DNA from: Terrisporobacter petrolearius
Lineage (GTDB): Bacteria > Bacillota > Clostridia > Peptostreptococcales > Peptostreptococcaceae
DNA: 64,000 bases
Assembly (NCBI RefSeq): GCF_020748185.1
Contig: NZ_JAHZMO010000015.1
Location: 1 to 64,000 of the forward strand
Direction of reading: 5' to 3'
Part shown: positions 29,406 through 39,767 of the stretch, piece by piece
Numbering within the stretch: the first letter of the stretch is position 1
Layout: the number at the start of each line of letters is the position of its first letter
Program-made: the position numbers and the translations under genes
The notes under the pieces: model-generated
Seen by the model: the letters and a program-made list of their open reading frames with translations, nothing else
Told to the model about the DNA's origin: nothing
The model's database searches: none

Positions 29406-29855
29406 ATGAAAGTAATATTATTAAAAGATGTTAAAGGAACTGGTAAAAAGGGAGAAGTTAAAGAAGTAAGTGATGGATACGCAAAAAATTTTTTATTACC
29501 TAAAAAAATGGCAGTAGTCGCTGATAATACAAATGTAAAAGAATTAAATGAAAAGAATAAATCAAAAGAATTAAAAGCTCAAAAAGAATATGAAGAAGCT
29601 GTTGAATTAGGAAAAAAAATAGAAGACATGGCTGTAACTATATATTCTAAAGCGGGTGATGCTGGAAGATTATTTGGATCAATAACTTCTAAAGATATAG
29701 CAGAACAATTAAAGAAACAGCATAATATAGAAGTAGATAAAAGAAAAATTTCACTTGATGAGCCAATTAGAGTATTAGGTTCAAGATTTGTTGAAATAAA
29801 AATACATCAAAAAGTTACTACTAAGATAAGGGTAGATGTTAAAGAAAAACAATAA
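29406..29855 (+). CDS. rplI: 50S ribosomal protein L9
   Basis: A 149-residue L9: N-terminal domain [20 protein letters not shown] and [14 protein letters not shown], a long helix, and a C-terminal domain with [16 protein letters not shown]. The ribosome-binding site GGGAGGAAG lies within the gdpP end. gdpP-rplI-dnaB is the standard Firmicute order. Confidence 0.97.
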   Translation: MKVILLKDVKGTGKKGEVKEVSDGYAKNFLLPKKMAVVADNTNVKELNEKNKSKELKAQKEYEEAVELGKKIEDMAVTIYSKAGDAGRLFGSITSKDIAEQLKKQHNIEVDKRKISLDEPIRVLGSRFVEIKIHQKVTTKIRVDVKEKQ

Positions 29856-29877
29856 GCACTAGGTTGAGGTGATAATA

Positions 29878-31206
29878 ATGGAGGATATAAGTAGAATTCC
29901 TCCACATAGTGTGGAATCAGAGCAATCAATATTAGGTTCTATTATCCTTGATAAAGACGCAATTATAACTGTGGCAGAAACCATAAATCCTAGTGATTTT
30001 TATAAAGAAGCTCACAAAATAATATATGAGTCTATGTTAAAGTTAAATAGTAATAATGAACCAATAGATTTGATAACATTAATAGAGGAATTAAGAAAAG
30101 AAGGTCATTTAGATAATGTTGGAGGTATTAGCTATCTAACAAGCCTTTCAACAATAGTTCCAACGACATCAAATGTAAAGTATTACGCCAACATAGTGAA
30201 AGAAAAATCTGTTATGAGACAGCTTATAAAGGCGTCTAATGAGATTATAAACTTAGGATATGATGCTTCTACAGATGTTCAGGAAATATTAGATCAGGCA
30301 GAAAAAAATATATTTGATATATCTCAAGAAAAATCTGGTGATGATATCCAACCAATAAACTTAGTTCTACAAGATACCTTTGATATGATAGAAAGGTTGT
30401 GTACGCAAAAAAGTGATGTTACAGGAATAACTACTGGATTTACAGATTTAAATAAAAAAATAAATGGACTTCAAAGAACAGACTTAATTCTGCTAGCGGC
30501 AAGACCTGCCATGGGAAAAACAGCATTTTCACTAAACCTTGTTCAAAATGCAGCATTAAAAGGTGATGCATCTGTGGCAGTATTTAGTTTAGAGATGTCT
30601 AAAGAACAGCTAGTTCAACGTATGTTATCTGCACAATCTAATGTGGAGTTGAGTAAAATAAAAACTGGTTCTCTTGGAGAATCAGATTGGCCAAGAATAA
30701 TAGATGCTATGGCAGTATTATCAGAAGCTAATATTTTCATAGATGATACTCCTGGTATAAAAATATCAGAGATAAGATCAAAATGTAGAAGATTAAAAAT
30801 AGAAAAAGGACTAGATTTAATCCTAATAGATTACCTTCAATTAATGGAGGGAGAGGGTAAGAATGAAAACAGGCAACAAGAAATAGCTAAAATTTCTAGA
30901 TCTTTAAAAATATTAGCTAAAGAGCTAGATTGTCCTGTGGTTGCTCTTTCACAGCTATCTCGTTCTCCAGAACTTAGAAAAGACCATAGACCTATATTGT
31001 CAGATTTAAGGGAGTCTGGGTCTATAGAGCAGGATGCAGATATAGTTATGTTCCTATACAGAGATGAATATTATCATGATGATTCTGAAAAGAAAAATAT
31101 AGGTGAAGTTATAATTGCAAAAAATAGACATGGCGAAACTGGTAATGTAGAATTAGTATGGTTTGGTCAAGTACAAAAATTTGCCGACAAAGTTAGAGAA
31201 ATATAA
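29878..31206 (+). CDS. dnaB: Replicative DNA helicase DnaB (DnaC in Bacillus)
   Basis: A 442-residue hexameric helicase. The N-terminal domain starts RIPPHSVESEQSILGSIILD. The RecA-like domain has Walker A ARPAMGKTAF, then VFSLEMSKEQL, LILIDYLQLM and a C-terminal RESGSIEQDADIVMFLYRDEYY. No intein. The start is ATG 29878, seven bases after TTGAGGTGA; an in-frame GTG at 29869 is part of the ribosome-binding site. The stop is followed at once by a DnaA-box cluster. Confidence 0.97.
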   Translation: MEDISRIPPHSVESEQSILGSIILDKDAIITVAETINPSDFYKEAHKIIYESMLKLNSNNEPIDLITLIEELRKEGHLDNVGGISYLTSLSTIVPTTSNVKYYANIVKEKSVMRQLIKASNEIINLGYDASTDVQEILDQAEKNIFDISQEKSGDDIQPINLVLQDTFDMIERLCTQKSDVTGITTGFTDLNKKINGLQRTDLILLAARPAMGKTAFSLNLVQNAALKGDASVAVFSLEMSKEQLVQRMLSAQSNVELSKIKTGSLGESDWPRIIDAMAVLSEANIFIDDTPGIKISEIRSKCRRLKIEKGLDLILIDYLQLMEGEGKNENRQQEIAKISRSLKILAKELDCPVVALSQLSRSPELRKDHRPILSDLRESGSIEQDADIVMFLYRDEYYHDDSEKKNIGEVIIAKNRHGETGNVELVWFGQVQKFADKVREI

Positions 31207-31210
31207 ACAT

Positions 31211-31361
31211 ATATCCACAGAACAACCTTTCTATATTTAAGAAAAATGTGGATAATTATGAAAAAATAGTATTAAATGCAGACTATACAATGAAATGTTA
31301 TACACAGTATCCACAAATAGTATGTGGATAAATGTGTATAACTGAATAAATATGTGTAAAA
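31211..31361. repeat. DnaA-box cluster downstream of dnaB
   Basis: Seven DnaA-box-like nonamers lie in 151 bp. Perfect boxes: TGTGGATAA at 31247-31255 and 31323-31331. TTWTNCACA-type boxes: 31298-31306 (TTATACACA), 31333-31341 and 31353-31361. One-mismatch boxes: 31211-31219 (ATATCCACA) and 31307-31315 (GTATCCACA). Three are directly adjacent or one base apart. There is no gene in this stretch. Confidence 0.8.
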
Positions 31362-31371
31362 CTTAATGAAA

Positions 31372-31409
31372 GAGTTGTTTACAAGATAGTAATATCTTTT
31401 AAACAACTC
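31372..31409 (+). repeat. Long interrupted hairpin after the DnaA-box cluster
   Basis: GAGTTGTTT ... AAACAACTC with an inner AGATA-GTAA-TATCT stem. There is no T-run downstream on the plus strand, so it is probably not an intrinsic terminator. It lies between the DnaA boxes and the next small gene. Confidence 0.55.
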
Positions 31410-31450
31410 ATATTTATGCCCCAAAATAAGTTAATATGGAGAATAATAAA

Positions 31451-31756
31451 ATGAAAATACAAATGTTTTTTGTATATCCAGATATGGGAATTATTAATAA
31501 AGAAAGTAACTTGTTTAGGATTGTTGATAATGAATTAAAAGAAACATTAGTAATTTATTTAATGGAAGAGAAGAATCAATATAATATATACATGATAAAT
31601 ACAATGACAGGATCTATAGAAAAAGTCTTTACGGGTAAGGATTTAGATGAAGTTGAGAAATTTAATGATATATTTATTAAAAAAAGGGATAATATTATTA
31701 ATGGAAAAAGCTTAGAAGAAATAGAAAGATACATATTAAAAGTAATTAGAAATTAA
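31451..31756 (+). CDS. Hypothetical protein, ~101 residues
   Basis: A small protein beginning MKIQMFFVYPDMGIINKESN, with a mixed alpha/beta pattern and a charged C-terminus (EEIERYILKVIRN). I do not recognise a family. The start at ATG 31451 is preferred because GGAG lies nine bases upstream; the ATG at 31436 contains that GGAG and has no site of its own. It lies alone between the dnaB-linked DnaA boxes and purA. Codon use resembles its neighbours. Confidence 0.55.
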   Translation: MKIQMFFVYPDMGIINKESNLFRIVDNELKETLVIYLMEEKNQYNIYMINTMTGSIEKVFTGKDLDEVEKFNDIFIKKRDNIINGKSLEEIERYILKVIRN

Positions 31757-31879
31757 AAAAGTTGAAACTAAAACGAATATTTGTTAAAATATATAACGTA
31801 AGTGTTCGATAAAAAGTTGAAAATAAATTATATATTAGATTGTATGAAATTTAATATATAGATAATAGAGGTGAAATAA

Positions 31880-33169
<1,290 letters not shown>

Positions 33170-33185
33170 AGTTTCACATGAAACA
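33170..33185. promoter_or_regulatory. parS-like palindrome after purA
   Basis: AGTTTCACATGAAACA, 14 of 16 matches to TGTTTCACGTGAAACA, with the core GTTTCACATGAAAC differing at one central base. It starts directly after the purA stop and abuts the shared terminator. Confidence 0.5.
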
Positions 33186-33223
33186 AAAAGGAGAAAACTG
33201 TCATAAGTTTTCTCCTTTTATTT
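33186..33223. terminator. Bidirectional terminator between purA and dnaI
   Basis: AAAAGGAGAAAACT-GTCAT-AAGTTTTCTCCTTTT. T-runs on both sides serve purA (plus) and the helicase-loader gene (minus). Confidence 0.88.
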
Positions 33224-34222
33224 ATTTAAATTAGATATTTTATTTTGCCATCTTAAATCAGCACCAACGAATTTAATCATTTTGAATTTATCAAAAATAC
33301 GTGAAAAAATTCTTTGAGAATAAAGTTCTCCAAGCTGTGCAGGATTAAGGTTAGTAGAAATAATAGTTTTTTTGCCATTTAATAAACGAGTATTTAGAAT
33401 TATAAATAATTCACTAATAGTAAATGAATTAGTAAGCTCTGTACCTAAATCGTCTATTATTAAAAGATCACATTCAAATAAATTTTCGTAATCATCTCTT
33501 GATAAATGATGATCAGAATTTCTAAATTTATATTCTTCTATGATTTCAAACATCTTAAAGGCAGTTTGGTATATTACTAAATATCCTTTATCAAGAAGTT
33601 CCTTGGCAATATAGCTAGACATAAATGTTTTGCCAAGTCCTGTATCTCCATAAAACAATAAATTTTTATCATTATCTTTATCAAAGTCGTAAATAAATTC
33701 ATCACAGTCAGATAAAATTAGTTGCATATTTTGTCTAGGAGAAACACCAGTGCTTGGATCGATTTCTTCTGAAAAAATACTGTCGTCATATGTACACTGA
33801 TTTTGTTTATCTAACATTCTAGACAAATTAGACATTTTATAAGATTCATTAATAATTGCTTGTTTTAAACAGTTACATTTTTTGCCGTTTGGAAGAAAAC
33901 CTCTATCCTTACACATACTACATTCATATTGAATATCAAGGTAACCATTAGGAACATTCCAACTATCTAATAGAACTTGTTTTTCACTAGTTAAGGCTTG
34001 TATTTTTTCTTTGGCCTTTAATGTAAGAGCTTCCTTATTTGATGGATTTTTAAGAACAAGTTTCATCATCTCTAATCCAACTTTGCTAATTTCATCTTCT
34101 ACTTCTTTTACTCTAGGAATTTGTTTATAAACATCATTTTTCCTCTGTTCTAGTAGTCGATCTGCTTTATCTCTTTTTCTCTCGTAACTAGTAAGAATAT
34201 CTCTTAATTTTGATTCCTGCAT
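33218..34222 (-). CDS. dnaI: Helicase loader DnaI/DnaC-type AAA+ ATPase
   Basis: A 334-residue protein. The N-terminal half is coiled and has a Cys cluster (YECSMCKDRGFL, KKCNCL) that may bind zinc. The C-terminal AAA+ ATPase has Walker A FYGDTGLGKTFMSS and Walker B DLLIIDDLGTEL. It probably loads DnaB at the origin together with the DnaD-like protein encoded 15 bases upstream. Both are on the minus strand, against the replication-fork direction. Confidence 0.9.
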   Translation of the reverse strand: MQESKLRDILTSYERKRDKADRLLEQRKNDVYKQIPRVKEVEDEISKVGLEMMKLVLKNPSNKEALTLKAKEKIQALTSEKQVLLDSWNVPNGYLDIQYECSMCKDRGFLPNGKKCNCLKQAIINESYKMSNLSRMLDKQNQCTYDDSIFSEEIDPSTGVSPRQNMQLILSDCDEFIYDFDKDNDKNLLFYGDTGLGKTFMSSYIAKELLDKGYLVIYQTAFKMFEIIEEYKFRNSDHHLSRDDYENLFECDLLIIDDLGTELTNSFTISELFIILNTRLLNGKKTIISTNLNPAQLGELYSQRIFSRIFDKFKMIKFVGADLRWQNKISNLNK

Positions 34223-34237
34223 TAAATCACCTACCTA

Positions 34238-35296
34238 CTAAAATTTACCCTTTTGGCTTTCTTTTAGAAGTTTCTCTAATTCCTCAGGGCTGTAGTTTCT
34301 AAATGTTTCGTTGATATTATGGAATCTTGTTTTAACTTTAGGAATAGAGTTATTATTTGAAGTTGTATTCTTTCTATGTTGTTTTTTTTGATTAAATTCT
34401 TCTTCTAATTTTTCTATATCATCTAAAGTCTTAACATTATTCTTTTTATATCTTTCAATTATACCATTTATATAAGATATAGAAGGATTAGATGTATTTT
34501 TGGACTTGCTACAAGCTTCTAATATAACCTCTATATCCATATTGTACTTATCAATCCATGTATCCATAATTCGTTTTTCTTCTGACCCAGGATTTCTATT
34601 AAATCCAAGAGACTTAAAAATAAGCTTATGAATGTCATAGCGCTTTTTATCTTCAATTACATTATTTTCAATATCTTCAATAGTATAAAGTCCTAAGTCG
34701 TACCAGTTTCTAAGTATACCTTCAATATAATTAAGATTTTTAGGCGTGCCATTATTATTATGCTTTGAAGTTTCATAAGCATAAACAATAACATCAGGAT
34801 TAACATTAAATTTTTCTCTAATGTCTAGTATTCTTAGTTTTTCTGAAGGATCAAGAAATCTTCCTATTATGCGATTTATACTATTAAACATTTTAGTTAT
34901 GCTTGGATTGTGTCCAGCAGAAACTATTCTATCACTATTAGATTTAATAGAAGGTGTATTAATTTGCAGATTTTCAACATAGAGCCTTTTTAAATCTAAA
35001 AATTCAATTGAATAATCAAAAGCATCTGGACTATCGTTTTTGTGCATTTTAACTATGTTTTGCTTCTCCCAGAATTTCCATGCATTAATAACATCCGACA
35101 AGGGAACTTCTAGAATTCTAGCAATAGAACTGTTATCAAATTTAGGATCTGGGATAGAAGAACACACTTGCCTATATGCTAAAAGATATACCTTTGTGTA
35201 TAATCCATCACCCATAGGCATATATATATCTATGAAGATATTTGGGATGGTTGTTTCCCCAAAATCTATATCATTTTCTTCTTTATAAAAAAACAT
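34238..35296 (-). CDS. dnaD: DnaD/DnaB-domain primosomal protein
   Basis: A 352-residue protein. An N-terminal winged-helix-like region (PDPKFDNSSIARILEVPLSD) is followed by two copies of the DnaD/DnaB-II alpha domain (around 135-200 and 215-275). Each holds the YxxxxxxNxxxxxxYIEGIL-type motif (NLNYIEGILRNWYDLGLYT; PSISYINGIIERYKKNNVKT). It pairs with the DnaI-like gene downstream. In Clostridioides a DnaD/DnaB-type protein and the loader are also adjacent. The start has a GAGGTGAT site. Confidence 0.85.
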   Translation of the reverse strand: MFFYKEENDIDFGETTIPNIFIDIYMPMGDGLYTKVYLLAYRQVCSSIPDPKFDNSSIARILEVPLSDVINAWKFWEKQNIVKMHKNDSPDAFDYSIEFLDLKRLYVENLQINTPSIKSNSDRIVSAGHNPSITKMFNSINRIIGRFLDPSEKLRILDIREKFNVNPDVIVYAYETSKHNNNGTPKNLNYIEGILRNWYDLGLYTIEDIENNVIEDKKRYDIHKLIFKSLGFNRNPGSEEKRIMDTWIDKYNMDIEVILEACSKSKNTSNPSISYINGIIERYKKNNVKTLDDIEKLEEEFNQKKQHRKNTTSNNNSIPKVKTRFHNINETFRNYSPEELEKLLKESQKGKF

Positions 35297-35389
35297 ATAA
35301 TCACCTCAGCTTCAATTATAACATAAAAGCTATTACAAATTTATATTGTAAGTTTTAAAAAAAAATATTCACTAAAAAGGAGGTATAAA

Positions 35390-36859
35390 TTGGTTATTAA
35401 ATTCGATAAAAAGAGAAGAAGATTATTTGTTATAATCTTAGCTCTTCTAATCATTATAGGGGGAAGTATACGCACATTTATACTAACTAATCAAAGAGAA
35501 ACTTTTACACTTAAAGATGAAAAAAACAAAAACGAATATACAATAGATGTAATATATGATGATGAAACTAATCGTATTTTATGCAACGAAAGCTTAGTTT
35601 ATATTAATAATACGAAAACTACACTAGATAAAATTTACCTACATATTTATCCAAATGCTTTTTGCAAAGAAAAATCGGTTCCGTTTGAAGACTCAGAAAT
35701 GAGCAGGGCTTATCCAAACGGTTTTAACGAAGGATATATAGATCTTAAAAATGTATTAAGTGATAAGGAAAAATTAAAGTATGGAGTAACAGGAGATAAA
35801 AATGACATTCTACAGATTAAATTGGACAAATTATTAAAAGCGGGTGAAGTAGTAAAAATAGATTTAAAATATAATGTTAAATTACCTAACTGTCTTGGAA
35901 GATTTGGTTATGGTGACAATACAGTTAATGTAACAAATTGGTTTCCTATAGCTTGTGTTTATGATGATAAGGGATGGAATTTAAAAAGTTATGAAACTGT
36001 AGGAGATCCATTTTATAGCGATACTAGCAACTTTAGTGTGAAGATATTAGCACCATCAAAATATAAGTTAGCAACTACAGGAAAAGTAACAAAGAAAAAA
36101 ACTGACAATGAGAAAATACTATACACCATAGATGGTAAGATGGTTAGAGATTTTGCTTTTATTTTAAGTGACAAATTTATAGTAAATAAGGATAATTATA
36201 AAGATATTGTGATAAATACATATAATTTAAATGAGGATATGAGCAAGGACGCTTTGGATATATCTAAGTCATCCATCGAAATTTTTAGTAATTTATTTGG
36301 TGACTATCCATATGATACATATTCAGTAGTAGCCAGTGACTTTTTTATTGGAGGAATGGAATATCCTATGTTATCTATGATAGATGAAAGTCTATATAAT
36401 AGAGAAAATAAATTTTTATTGGAGTATGTAATAGCTCATGAAACAGCCCATCAATGGTGGTACAGTGTTATAGGAAATGATGAAATTAATGAACCTTGGT
36501 TAGATGAAGCTTTAACGGAATACTCGACTATACTTTATTTTGAACAAAAGTATGGAAAAGAAACTGGAGATAAATTAATAAAAACTATGGAAGTCCAAAC
36601 AAGAAACTATAGAACAACTGATATATTTAAGGCTACAACAGAGTATAAAGATTCCTCAGAATATAGTTTAAGTGTTTATACAAAAGGGGCAGTAGTTTTC
36701 AATGAAATAAGAAAAGAAGTGGGAGATGAAGTATTTTTTAATACTTTAAAAGAATACTATAGTACATATAAATTTAAAAATGTAAACGGACCTCAATTTG
36801 TTGATCTTTGGAAAAGTAAGGGCGTGGATATTGAAAAAATTATAAAAGAATATAAATAA
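35390..36859 (+). CDS. M1 family metallopeptidase, membrane-anchored
   Basis: A 489-residue protein. An N-terminal membrane anchor (LFVIILALLIIIGGSIRTFI, ~13-32) precedes a large beta domain and the gluzincin catalytic domain. The latter has GGMEYPML (substrate-binding GxMEN-like), the zinc motif HETAHQWW, the downstream glutamate in WLDEALTEY and a later conserved Tyr. It resembles extracellular aminopeptidase-N-like enzymes but lacks the long C-terminal domain. The TTG start follows AAGGAGGT. Confidence 0.88.
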   Translation: MVIKFDKKRRRLFVIILALLIIIGGSIRTFILTNQRETFTLKDEKNKNEYTIDVIYDDETNRILCNESLVYINNTKTTLDKIYLHIYPNAFCKEKSVPFEDSEMSRAYPNGFNEGYIDLKNVLSDKEKLKYGVTGDKNDILQIKLDKLLKAGEVVKIDLKYNVKLPNCLGRFGYGDNTVNVTNWFPIACVYDDKGWNLKSYETVGDPFYSDTSNFSVKILAPSKYKLATTGKVTKKKTDNEKILYTIDGKMVRDFAFILSDKFIVNKDNYKDIVINTYNLNEDMSKDALDISKSSIEIFSNLFGDYPYDTYSVVASDFFIGGMEYPMLSMIDESLYNRENKFLLEYVIAHETAHQWWYSVIGNDEINEPWLDEALTEYSTILYFEQKYGKETGDKLIKTMEVQTRNYRTTDIFKATTEYKDSSEYSLSVYTKGAVVFNEIRKEVGDEVFFNTLKEYYSTYKFKNVNGPQFVDLWKSKGVDIEKIIKEYK

Positions 36860-36867
36860 AATTTTGC

Positions 36868-36904
36868 CAGAGCATTGAAAAATAATTTAATGCTCTGTTT
36901 TTTT
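36868..36904 (+). terminator. Terminator after the M1 peptidase
   Basis: CAGAGCATT ... AATGCTCTG with a T7 run. Confidence 0.87.
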
Positions 36905-36946
36905 GGTATAATATAATTTATGAGAAAAAGAGAAAGGAGGTGCACT

Positions 36947-37738
36947 ATGTTGGAATATTGTTCTATAGGAAGTGGAAGTAGCGGAAATTGTCACTTTGTT
37001 AGTTATAAGAATACTAATATATTAATAGATGCAGGCCTTAGTGGTAAAAGAATAATGACAGGTTTAGGTGAGATAGATGCTGATATAGAAAAAATAAAGG
37101 GCATATTTATAACACATGAGCATTCGGACCATATAAAAGGTGCAGGAATATTATCGAGAAAATTGGACATACCTATTTTTGCAAATGTAAAAACATGGTG
37201 TGCAATGAAAGATAAATTAGGAAATATAAAAGAAGGAAATATGAAAGTATTTGAAAATGATAAAACATATAGCATAGGAGATTTAGGAATTAAGCCTTTT
37301 TCCATACCACACGATTCAAGTGATGCTGTAGGGTATAATTTATTTTCAGAGCAAGAAAAAATGTCAATTGCTACGGATATAGGATGTGTAACTGATAATA
37401 TTAGACAGAATTTATATGACTCAAAACTTGTAGTATTAGAGTCTAATTATGACCCAAACATGTTAATGATGGGAAGTTATACTTATAGTTTAAAAAGAAG
37501 GGTAATGTCTGACTGTGGACATTTATCAAACGAAGAAGCAGCTAAGTTTTGTGTGGATTTAATTAATAATAATACACAATCTATACTATTAGCTCATTTA
37601 AGCAAGGAAAATAATTTTCCAGACCTGGCTTTCGCTACATCAAAGAATGTACTAGCTAATAATGACATGATAATAGGACAAGACCTAAATCTAGAAGTTT
37701 TATCAAGAGATAAAGTTTCAAAGGTTTTTGAACTGTAA
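36947..37738 (+). CDS. Metallo-beta-lactamase fold hydrolase (WalJ/YycJ type)
   Basis: A 263-residue protein. It starts with SIGSGSSGNCHFV and has the metal-binding THEHSDHIKGA, DIGCVTDN and, later, SNYDPNML and a final His in LAHLSKENN. YycJ/WalJ is a predicted 5'-3' exonuclease in DNA repair of Firmicutes. ATG 36947 is chosen because AAAGGAGGTG lies directly upstream; an in-frame ATG at 36920 overlaps that site. No walRK genes are adjacent. Confidence 0.88.
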   Translation: MLEYCSIGSGSSGNCHFVSYKNTNILIDAGLSGKRIMTGLGEIDADIEKIKGIFITHEHSDHIKGAGILSRKLDIPIFANVKTWCAMKDKLGNIKEGNMKVFENDKTYSIGDLGIKPFSIPHDSSDAVGYNLFSEQEKMSIATDIGCVTDNIRQNLYDSKLVVLESNYDPNMLMMGSYTYSLKRRVMSDCGHLSNEEAAKFCVDLINNNTQSILLAHLSKENNFPDLAFATSKNVLANNDMIIGQDLNLEVLSRDKVSKVFEL

Positions 37739-37741
37739 AAT

Positions 37742-37797
37742 TCTCTTGGTCCATATGGGCAACCATAGATTTTTGAACCATGTGTTGGAGAATTTTT
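37742..37797 (+). terminator. Terminator-like structure after the WalJ-type gene
   Basis: AATTCTC ... GAGAATT enclosing CCATATGG and ending in T6. It is longer and looser than a typical terminator. Confidence 0.55.
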
Positions 37798-37856
37798 TGC
37801 TGTTGTTTCATATACATTTGTTGCTCAAAAGATAAAGTTAATAAGAGGAGAAAAAT

Positions 37857-38336
37857 ATGCGTATCAGTATAGTTTGTGTAGGAAAAATAAAAGAAAAGTA
37901 TTTAAAATTAGGAATAGATGAATTTTCAAAAAGATTATCTAAATATTGCAAGCTAGAAGTAATAGAATTAGATGATGAAAAAGCTCCTGAAAATTTAAGC
38001 GATAAAGAAATGCTTATGATTAAGGATAAAGAAGGAAAGAAGATATTAAGTAAAATCAAAGATAACGCTTATGTTATAGCTCTTGCTATAGATGGAAAGA
38101 ATTTATCATCTGAAGAATTGGCAGATACAATTGGTAATTTAGGTGTTAGAGGAACAAGTCATATAGTGTTCGTTATAGGCGGATCTTTAGGGCTTTCTGA
38201 TGAGGTATTAAGAATATCTAATTATAAGTTGTCTTTTTCTAAGATGACCTTTCCCCATCAACTTATGCGACTAATATTATTAGAACAAATTTATAGAGCT
38301 TATAGAATAAATAACGGAGAACCGTACCATAAGTAA
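37857..38336 (+). CDS. rlmH: 23S rRNA (pseudouridine1915-N3)-methyltransferase RlmH
   Basis: A 159-residue SPOUT methyltransferase: [19 protein letters not shown] at the start, [14 protein letters not shown] in the knot, and a C-terminal [19 protein letters not shown] plus GEPYHK. Complete and normal length. GAGGAG precedes the ATG. Confidence 0.97.
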   Translation: MRISIVCVGKIKEKYLKLGIDEFSKRLSKYCKLEVIELDDEKAPENLSDKEMLMIKDKEGKKILSKIKDNAYVIALAIDGKNLSSEELADTIGNLGVRGTSHIVFVIGGSLGLSDEVLRISNYKLSFSKMTFPHQLMRLILLEQIYRAYRINNGEPYHK

Positions 38337-38362
38337 GAAATAATAATTTAATAAACTATATT

Positions 38363-38399
38363 AATACTCCATAACATTTTTAATTAAGGAGTATTTTTT
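38363..38399 (+). terminator. Terminator after rlmH
   Basis: AATACTCC ... GGAGTATT followed by TTTTT. Confidence 0.8.
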
Positions 38400-38582
38400 G
38401 TTAAAAATAACATTAAAATTAAAAAAAATATAAAAGGTATGCAATATATAGTTAATTTGGCTATAAATGAATAAAAATCACCTTAAGTTTTTAGATTTAT
38501 TTGCTTAATTGTACTTACTTAAAAAGTATAATATAATAAGTAAATAGTTGTTAAATTTAATAATATGTAAGGATGTGTTGAA

Positions 38583-39404
38583 ATGAATATGCAAAAATAT
38601 GATAAAGATAATCCAAAACTAGTTAACTCTATGGTATGTGCTATAGATATATTAGGCTTTTCACAAATGATATCAGATTCTTGTAGAGATGGATATGGAG
38701 ATCAGTTATTAAAAGATATCAACTACCTTATAAATAAGAATAAGCAATGTGTAGTTCCTAATAAATATAGTCAAGGAAATATAAAGATATATACGGATAA
38801 TATGATTATTGGATATCCTATAAAGGATGATGGAGAAGCTGAATTAAATGAAATACTAGATAATGTATCAGAATATCAATTTAATCTATCACTAGAAGGC
38901 CTTTTTGTTAGAGGTGGTGTAAGTGTAGGTGATTTTTATATAAATGAGGACATTGTATTTGGACCAGCTCTTTTAGATGCTCATAATACAGAAAGTAAAC
39001 TAGCATGCTATCCAAGAATTATACTAGATGATAAAACTGTAAAAAGGTTAAAAAAATACATAAATTATTATGATGTAGCACCACAATATAATAAAATACT
39101 TATAGACAGCGATGGACAATGGTTTTTAAATTATTTAAATACTATATTTAAATATTATAGAGAGTGTAACAATGAATATGAATTTGAAAGAATACAACTA
39201 GAATTACTACTTAGACATAAGGTTGAAATTGAAGAAATGCTAGAGATTAACAAAAATAATATAAGAGTATGGGATAAATATGTTTGGACAGCTAATTACC
39301 ACAATTATTTTTGCGATTTAAATTTCCCAAATGATAAACAGTTAAAAATATCAAGAAAAAGTCTACTTTCATGGCCAAGCCAAGTTTTAAATGATGATCT
39401 GTAA
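38583..39404 (+). CDS. Class III nucleotide-cyclase-like protein, orphan
   Basis: A 273-residue soluble protein. It has the outline of a class III cyclase domain: AIDILGF (Asp22, metal-site pattern DIxGF), IYTDNMIIGYP (Asp72, second metal site), RGGVSVG (100-106, like the GIHTG strand) and FGPALLDAHNTES (116-128, like FGxxVNxAxRLE). The transition-state Asn and Arg of canonical enzymes appear as Asp122 and Asn125, so activity may differ or be lost. PRIILDD follows. The C-terminal ~120 residues are helical and unassigned. AAGGAT precedes the ATG, with a strong bidirectional terminator behind. There is no recognised partner. Confidence 0.65.
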   Translation: MNMQKYDKDNPKLVNSMVCAIDILGFSQMISDSCRDGYGDQLLKDINYLINKNKQCVVPNKYSQGNIKIYTDNMIIGYPIKDDGEAELNEILDNVSEYQFNLSLEGLFVRGGVSVGDFYINEDIVFGPALLDAHNTESKLACYPRIILDDKTVKRLKKYINYYDVAPQYNKILIDSDGQWFLNYLNTIFKYYRECNNEYEFERIQLELLLRHKVEIEEMLEINKNNIRVWDKYVWTANYHNYFCDLNFPNDKQLKISRKSLLSWPSQVLNDDL

Positions 39405-39422
39405 AATTTAGTAAGAAACATT

Positions 39423-39467
39423 AAAATAGTACCACAAATTATTGCCAATAATTTGTGGTACTATTTT
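39423..39467. terminator. Perfect 19+ bp hairpin terminator after the cyclase-like gene
   Basis: AATAGTACCACAAATTATT-GCC-AATAATTTGTGGTACTATT, uninterrupted, flanked by A and T runs; it would work in both directions. Confidence 0.88.
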
Positions 39468-39540
39468 ATTAGCAAAAGGTATTATTCAGTTAATTGAAGG
39501 TATTGCAAGTAAAAATTATTGAAGTTTTGAAAAAACAAAG

Positions 39541-39723
39541 ATGGAACAGTTTTTTATAGCTATAGGTTTAGTAGTATTAATTAAAAGAAGTGACGCCTTA
39601 TTTATTGTGAGTATAATTTGGGGATTAAGTGGATTGGTGAAATATGATGGTTATTTGAATGTGGCATTGTATAAATTGTTCAATAGAGATAAATGGATAT
39701 TAATTTTAGTTAAAGTAATATGA
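39541..39723 (+). CDS. Possible small membrane protein or gene remnant, 60 residues
   Basis: Translates to a hydrophobic protein with two possible membrane segments (FFIAIGLVVLIK and ALFIVSIIWGLSGLVKYDGY) and a polar end (NRDKWILILVKVI). There is no ribosome-binding site before the ATG, and the frame is closed a few codons upstream. It could be the remains of a longer membrane protein. The composition looks protein-like and not random, but I do not recognise the family. Confidence 0.35.
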   Translation: MEQFFIAIGLVVLIKRSDALFIVSIIWGLSGLVKYDGYLNVALYKLFNRDKWILILVKVI

Positions 39724-39767
39724 AAATTATTTTAAAGAATAAATAATTAAATTTTAATAAATAACAT

